DNA of 9,396 nucleotides, taken from assembly GCA_900551345.1 (NCBI GenBank), contig URVP01000050.1, positions 1-9,396 on the forward strand. Direction: 5' to 3'. Shown here in pieces: positions 6,310-9,396 of the stretch (position 1 is its first letter; each line of letters starts with the position of its first letter). Made by a program: the position numbers and the translations under genes. The notes beneath the pieces were generated by a model. That model did no database searches, was not told the DNA's origin, and saw only the letters and a list, made by a program, of their open reading frames with translations. This stretch comes from an uncultured Eubacteriales bacterium. GTDB lineage: Bacteria; Bacillota; Clostridia; Monoglobales; UMGS1388.

Positions 6310-6877
6310 CTAAATCAAAGTCCTTTGCGGAATAATTACTGTTGTTTTTTATGCTTTTAATATATTTAAAAGTTTCTTCTTCCCCTTTATCACGAAGCAT
6401 TATAAGCAGATATTCCAAAAGGGCGGAAGTGTCTTTATGAATTACTCTTCTGTGCTTTGCGTTTAAAAAATATTCAAGCGGCATACTGTCGTTATATTTT
6501 TCGCCTTTGTATATTTTGCTTGCCGCAACACGGTCGCAAAACATTTCTATAACATATTTTACAGGCATTTTTACGGGTTCAACCAGTTTGGTGGCAGGAC
6601 TGTAATCCGTCCAATATTCAAAATGGTGACGATTTCTCCCTTTATGATGAATCCATGCTATGGAGTAGCCCCTATATTCACGCTCAGCTTCGTTGGGACT
6701 TCTGTTTCCCTGATAAAATCTTGCACCTGCAAAAAACTCTGTAGGAGTGTATTTTGAAAGGTCATGGCGCAGTCCCTGCCATAAAATACCTGCTTTGGCA
6801 CAATGCGCAATAACCCTGTGGCGATGCTTGGTAATTGTGTAAAAATGTTTCCATGCTTTTTTTAGGGTAATATCCAT
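6302..6877 (-). CDS. DUF5662-type protein, histidine-rich putative metal-binding
   Basis: The start at 6877 gives 191 residues; an in-frame ATG at 6883 would add two. GAGG (6888-6885) lies 7 nt from the inner ATG but only 1 nt from the outer one, which favours 6877. The composition and motifs match the uncharacterised DUF5662 family as I remember it: RHDLSKYTPTEF (37-48), then WIHHKGRNRHHFEYW (75-89) and EMFCDR with D115. The succession of His, HD, HH, HH and Asp looks like a metal site of HD-phosphohydrolase style; that is inference, not an established activity. No signal peptide or membrane segment is seen, so it should be cytosolic. It is the first gene of a two-gene unit from the promoter at 6901-6929, and its TGA stop overlaps the start of the QueG-like gene. 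Confidence 0.85.
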   Translation of the reverse strand: MDITLKKAWKHFYTITKHRHRVIAHCAKAGILWQGLRHDLSKYTPTEFFAGARFYQGNRSPNEAEREYRGYSIAWIHHKGRNRHHFEYWTDYSPATKLVEPVKMPVKYVIEMFCDRVAASKIYKGEKYNDSMPLEYFLNAKHRRVIHKDTSALLEYLLIMLRDKGEEETFKYIKSIKNNSNYSAKDFDLDE

Positions 6878-6900
6878 TGTCATACCTCACTTCCTATTGT

Positions 6901-6929
6901 ATTATAGCAGAAACCCTTTTTATATGCAA
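6901..6929 (-). promoter_or_regulatory. Extended -10 promoter for the DUF5662/QueG-like unit
   Basis: On the minus strand TTGCAT (6929-6924), 17 nt, then TATAAT (6906-6901) preceded by TGC form a good sigma-A promoter with an extended -10. It lies just downstream of the groEL terminator, so the two-gene unit has its own transcription start near 6894. That leaves a very short leader of about 15 nt before the ATG. Confidence 0.75.
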
Positions 6930-6933
6930 CAAG

Positions 6934-6966
6934 AAAAAGGTGCCGCTTTTGTAAGCTGCACCTTTT
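6934..6966 (-). terminator. Intrinsic terminator of the groES-groEL operon
   Basis: On the minus strand AAAAGGTGC (6966-6958) pairs with GCACCTTTT (6943-6935). An inner GCTT/AAGC stem continues beyond one mismatch, with an ACAA loop. The run of T that follows extends to 6934, then CTT. It begins 25 nt after the groEL stop codon. Confidence 0.85.
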
Positions 6967-6991
6967 ATGTTTAATATGCGATTGACGGATA

Positions 6992-8629
6992 TTAGTACAT
7001 ACCCATTCCGCCGCCCATACCTGCACCGCCTGCAGGAGCTGCGGGCTCGGGAGCCGGCTTGTCGGCAACAAGGCATTCTGTGGTAAGAATCATTGATGCA
7101 ACGCTGGCAGCGTTCTGAAGAGCTGAACGAGTAACCTTTGTAGGATCAACGATACCTTCCTTAATCATGTCAACATACTTCTCTGTAAGAGCGTTGAAAC
7201 CGATGTTTTTATCTGAATTCTTGATTTCAGCAACGATTACCGAACCTTCAAGACCTGCATTTGCAGCAATCTGACGAACGGGTTCTTCAAGTGCTTTTAA
7301 GATAATTGCAGCACCGGTCTTTTCGTCGGGGTCATTTGTGTTTGCAATAACCTTTTCAACTGCGGGAATTGCATTTACAAATGCTGTACCGCCGCCTGCA
7401 ACGATACCTTCTTCAACAGCGGCTCTTGTAGCTGCAAGAGCATCTTCGATACGAAGTTTCTTTTCTTTCATTTCAACTTCTGTTGCTGCACCTACTTTAA
7501 TAACTGCAACACCGCCTGCAAGTTTTGCAAGTCTTTCCTGAAGTTTCTCTTTATCAAAATCACTTGTTGTTTCTTCAATCTGAGTTTTAATCTGATGAAT
7601 TCTGTTCTTGATAGCGTCTTTTTCACCTGCGCCGTCAACGATTATGGTGTTTTCCTTCTGGACTGTTACCTGTTTTGCGTTGCCGAGCTGGTCAAAAGTA
7701 ACTTCTTTAAGTTCAAGACCCAGTTCATCGGAGATTACCTGACCGCCTGTAAGAATTGCAATATCTTCAAGCATTGCCTTTCTTCTGTCGCCGAAGCCGG
7801 GAGCCTTAACTGCTACGCATGTAAATGTGCCTCTGAGTTTGTTTACAATAAGGGTTGTAAGAGCTTCGCCCTCAATGTCTTCTGCGATAATAAGAAGTTT
7901 TTTGCCCTGCTGAACAATCTGTTCAAGAAGAGGAAGAAGATCCTGTATATTTGATATTTTCTTGTCTGTAATAAGAATGTACGGATCGTCAAGTACAGCT
8001 TCCATCTTTTCTGTATCTGTAACCATATAGGGTGAAATGTAGCCTCTGTCAAACTGCATACCTTCAACCACTTCAGAATATGTTTCTGCGGTCTTTGACT
8101 CTTCAAGAGTAATTACACCGTCGTTTGATACTTTTTCCATTGCTTCTGCAATAAGTTCGCCTACAAATTCGTTCGCAGCTGAAATTGATGCAACTCTTGT
8201 TATGTCGTCTTTGCCGTTAATCTTCTGGCTGTTGCTCTTGATAGCTTCAACAGCGGCATCAACAGCTGACTGAATTCCCTTTTTAACAAGCATGGGGTTA
8301 GCACCTGCTGCCACATTCTTAAGACCTTCTCTTACGATTGCCTGTGCAAGAAGTGTAGCTGTTGTAGTACCGTCACCTGCTATATCGTTTGTCTTTGTAG
8401 CAACTTCTTTAACAAGCTGAGCACCCATGTTCTCAAAAGCGTCCTCAAGCTCTATTTCCTTTGCAATTGTAACACCGTCGTTTGTAATAAGAGGAGCACC
8501 GAACTTCTTGTCAAGCACTACATTTCTGCCCTTGGGACCCATTGTAATTTTAACGGTGTCGGCAAGCTGGTTAACGCCCTTTTCAAGAGATTTGCGTGCG
8601 TCTTCACCGTATTTTATTTCTTTTGACAT
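6992..8629 (-). CDS. groL: 60-kDa chaperonin GroEL
   Basis: The 545-residue protein is full length for the family (about 540-550). It forms the double-ring, ATP-driven folding chamber in the cytosol and works with the GroES cap. The N-terminus (KEIKYGEDARKSLEKGVN), the ATP-site segments TMGPKGRNV and AGDGTTTAT, the apical-domain stretch with APGFGDRRKAML, the C-proximal EDALAATRAAVEEGIVAGGG and the Gly-Met-rich tail (GGGMGMY) are all present. I see no frameshift or unusual gap. It follows groES by 31 nt on the same strand. AAAGGA (8647-8642) supplies the ribosome site at a somewhat long spacing of about 12 nt. It is transcribed from the CIRCE-controlled promoter upstream of groES and ends at the hairpin at 6934-6966. 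Identification is certain. Confidence 0.99.
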   Translation of the reverse strand: MSKEIKYGEDARKSLEKGVNQLADTVKITMGPKGRNVVLDKKFGAPLITNDGVTIAKEIELEDAFENMGAQLVKEVATKTNDIAGDGTTTATLLAQAIVREGLKNVAAGANPMLVKKGIQSAVDAAVEAIKSNSQKINGKDDITRVASISAANEFVGELIAEAMEKVSNDGVITLEESKTAETYSEVVEGMQFDRGYISPYMVTDTEKMEAVLDDPYILITDKKISNIQDLLPLLEQIVQQGKKLLIIAEDIEGEALTTLIVNKLRGTFTCVAVKAPGFGDRRKAMLEDIAILTGGQVISDELGLELKEVTFDQLGNAKQVTVQKENTIIVDGAGEKDAIKNRIHQIKTQIEETTSDFDKEKLQERLAKLAGGVAVIKVGAATEVEMKEKKLRIEDALAATRAAVEEGIVAGGGTAFVNAIPAVEKVIANTNDPDEKTGAAIILKALEEPVRQIAANAGLEGSVIVAEIKNSDKNIGFNALTEKYVDMIKEGIVDPTKVTRSALQNAASVASMILTTECLVADKPAPEPAAPAGGAGMGGGMGMY

Positions 8630-8660
8630 ATAAATCTACCGTCCTTTCAATTGTTATGTT

Positions 8661-8945
8661 TTATTCAACCTTTGCCAGAATATCACTCTGACGGAGAATT
8701 GTATACTCTTCTTTGTCAAGTTTAACTTCGGTGCCGGCATACTTGCTTGTGATAACCTTGTCGCCGACCTTTACTTCCATAACAACCTCTTTGCCGTCAA
8801 CCATGCCGCCGGGGCCTACTGCCACAACTTCAGCCATCTGGGGCTTCTCCTGTGCCGAACCCGGAAGTACGATTCCGCTCTTGGTTGTTTCTTCGCTTTC
8901 CATTGCTTTGATGACTACTCTGTCACCTAACGGTTTGATTGTCAT
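8661..8945 (-). CDS. groS: 10-kDa co-chaperonin GroES
   Basis: This 94-residue protein is the heptameric lid of the GroEL chamber. It shows the whole family pattern: IKPLGDRVVIK at the N-terminus, the mobile loop ESEETTKSGIVLPGSAQEKP, the GPGG turn, VKVGDKVITSKYAGTEVKLD, and a closing YTILRQSDILAKVE. The ATG at 8945 is chosen because AGGAGG (8959-8954) sits 8 nt upstream and MTIKPLGDR is the family start. An in-frame extension to 8993 would run through the CIRCE operator and is rejected. It is the first gene of the groES-groEL operon, with groEL 31 nt downstream. HrcA control through CIRCE is expected. Confidence 0.99.
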   Translation of the reverse strand: MTIKPLGDRVVIKAMESEETTKSGIVLPGSAQEKPQMAEVVAVGPGGMVDGKEVVMEVKVGDKVITSKYAGTEVKLDKEEYTILRQSDILAKVE

Positions 8946-8976
8946 TATAGTTACCTCCTGTATTTTTACTTTAGTG

Positions 8977-9003
8977 TTAGCACTCAACCTCATCGAGTGC
9001 TAA
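8977..9003. promoter_or_regulatory. CIRCE operator (HrcA-binding site)
   Basis: TTAGCACTC (8977-8985), a 9-bp spacer, and GAGTGCTAA (8995-9003) form the exact consensus CIRCE inverted repeat. In Bacillota this is bound by the HrcA repressor, whose activity depends on free GroEL, giving heat-shock induction. It lies between the groES promoter and its ribosome site. The hrcA gene is not in this window. Confidence 0.98.
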
Positions 9004-9011
9004 CAATGGTA

Positions 9012-9039
9012 ATTCTACCACTTTTTTATATATAAGCAA
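9012..9039 (-). promoter_or_regulatory. groES-groEL sigma-A promoter
   Basis: On the minus strand TTGCTT (9039-9034), 16 nt, and TAGAAT (9017-9012) preceded by TGG give an extended -10 promoter. The predicted start, near 9005, places CIRCE at about +2 of the transcript, the usual arrangement for HrcA repression. Confidence 0.75.
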
Positions 9040-9126
9040 TAGTCATTATGTGAAAATATTTGCAAATATCACGCTAAAACGCATTAATACTTGTAAAATC
9101 TTTATTTTATGGTAATTTTTGATAAG

Positions 9127-9396
9127 TTATAATTTTTTAATCATACATACGGCGTGTGACGAAATGCCCAACTCTTCGCCTTCAAATCCCATTCGCTCGG
9201 TGGTGGTTGCCTTAATATTAATATTATCGCAGCCGGTGGCATTTTTTATATTCTCGGTCATTTGTTCAATGTAAGGTGAAAGTTTGGGTTTTTGTGCAAT
9301 GATTGTAACATCGGCGTTTATAATTTTATATCCGTTTAGCTTTATAATAACTTGCTTTAAAAGCTCCATGCTTGATATATCCTTATATTTTATATC
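9127..9396 (-). CDS. ispF: 2-C-methyl-D-erythritol 2,4-cyclodiphosphate synthase, partial (C-terminal part)
   Basis: The last 89 residues of IspF are present and the frame runs off the right edge, so about 70 N-terminal residues, including the DxH metal-binding motif, lie outside. IspF makes the cyclic diphosphate of the non-mevalonate (MEP) isoprenoid pathway in the cytosol, as a trimer. Recognised segments are YKDISSMELLKQV, the GYKIINADVTIIAQKPKLSP stretch, and KATTTERMGFEGEELGI, which carries the conserved Thr and Glu of the active site and the family's C-terminal signature, then SSHAVCMIKKL. An internal ATG at 9369 is not the start, because homology continues upstream of it. The gene lies on the same strand as groES, about 180 nt upstream of its start. 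I see no clear terminator between, so some readthrough is possible. Confidence 0.93.
   Translation of the reverse strand, partial: DIKYKDISSMELLKQVIIKLNGYKIINADVTIIAQKPKLSPYIEQMTENIKNATGCDNINIKATTTERMGFEGEELGISSHAVCMIKKL

Noticed and set aside
7595..7954. Plus-strand reading frame of 119 codons opposite groEL
   Set aside because: It lies fully antisense to a certain, conserved gene, has no ribosome site and shows no family resemblance; codon-biased genes often cast such frames.
8946..8993. N-terminal extension of GroES by 16 codons from an upstream ATG
   Set aside because: The extension would be read through the CIRCE operator and the ribosome site, and the family start MTIKPLGDR with AGGAGG at 8 nt fits the ATG at 8945.
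9361..9369. ATG at 9369 as the start of a complete small gene
   Set aside because: IspF homology (YKDISS before MELLK) continues upstream to the window edge, so this is an internal Met of a truncated ispF.

Overview
The window looks like a chromosomal segment from a low-to-moderate GC member of the Bacillota, most likely class Clostridia. This rests on two S-layer-homology (SLH) surface proteins, a protein with a copper-amine-oxidase-N-like domain, strong AGGAGG-type ribosome sites, extended -10 promoters, U-tailed hairpin terminators, and a groES-groEL operon under a perfect CIRCE operator. The species cannot be named from the sequence.

Left part (1-5651), cell envelope. Two SLH-domain genes diverge from a 263-bp shared control region. 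The leftward one (1-1335) is cut by the window edge. The rightward one (1599-3407) joins an SLH region to about five tandem beta-rich repeats and is followed by a small lipoprotein gene (3480-4025) ending at a strong terminator. Next come a tiny gene remnant (4094-4147) and an intact secreted protein (4184-5587). The remnant copies the last codons of that intact gene, the trace of a lost tandem paralogue. A hairpin at 5606-5651 separates the convergent halves and could serve both strands.

Right part (5656-9396), all on the minus strand. In transcription order it holds the 3' end of ispF (MEP isoprenoid pathway, cut by the right edge), then promoter, CIRCE, groES, groEL and a terminator. A new extended -10 promoter then drives a two-gene unit: a DUF5662-type protein and a short QueG-like double [4Fe-4S] protein whose reading frames overlap by 8 nt.

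How the genes relate: the left genes look like a set of exported wall or surface proteins. The chaperonin operon is a standard HrcA-regulated stress unit. The DUF5662/QueG-like pair is the least understood functional unit. I see no tRNA, rRNA, CRISPR array, insertion sequence or phage gene. Most of the window is ordinary. The unusual items are the gene remnant, the repeat-rich divergent promoter region, the tandem-repeat SLH protein, and the coupled DUF5662/QueG-like pair. I did not find a clearly new multi-gene system.
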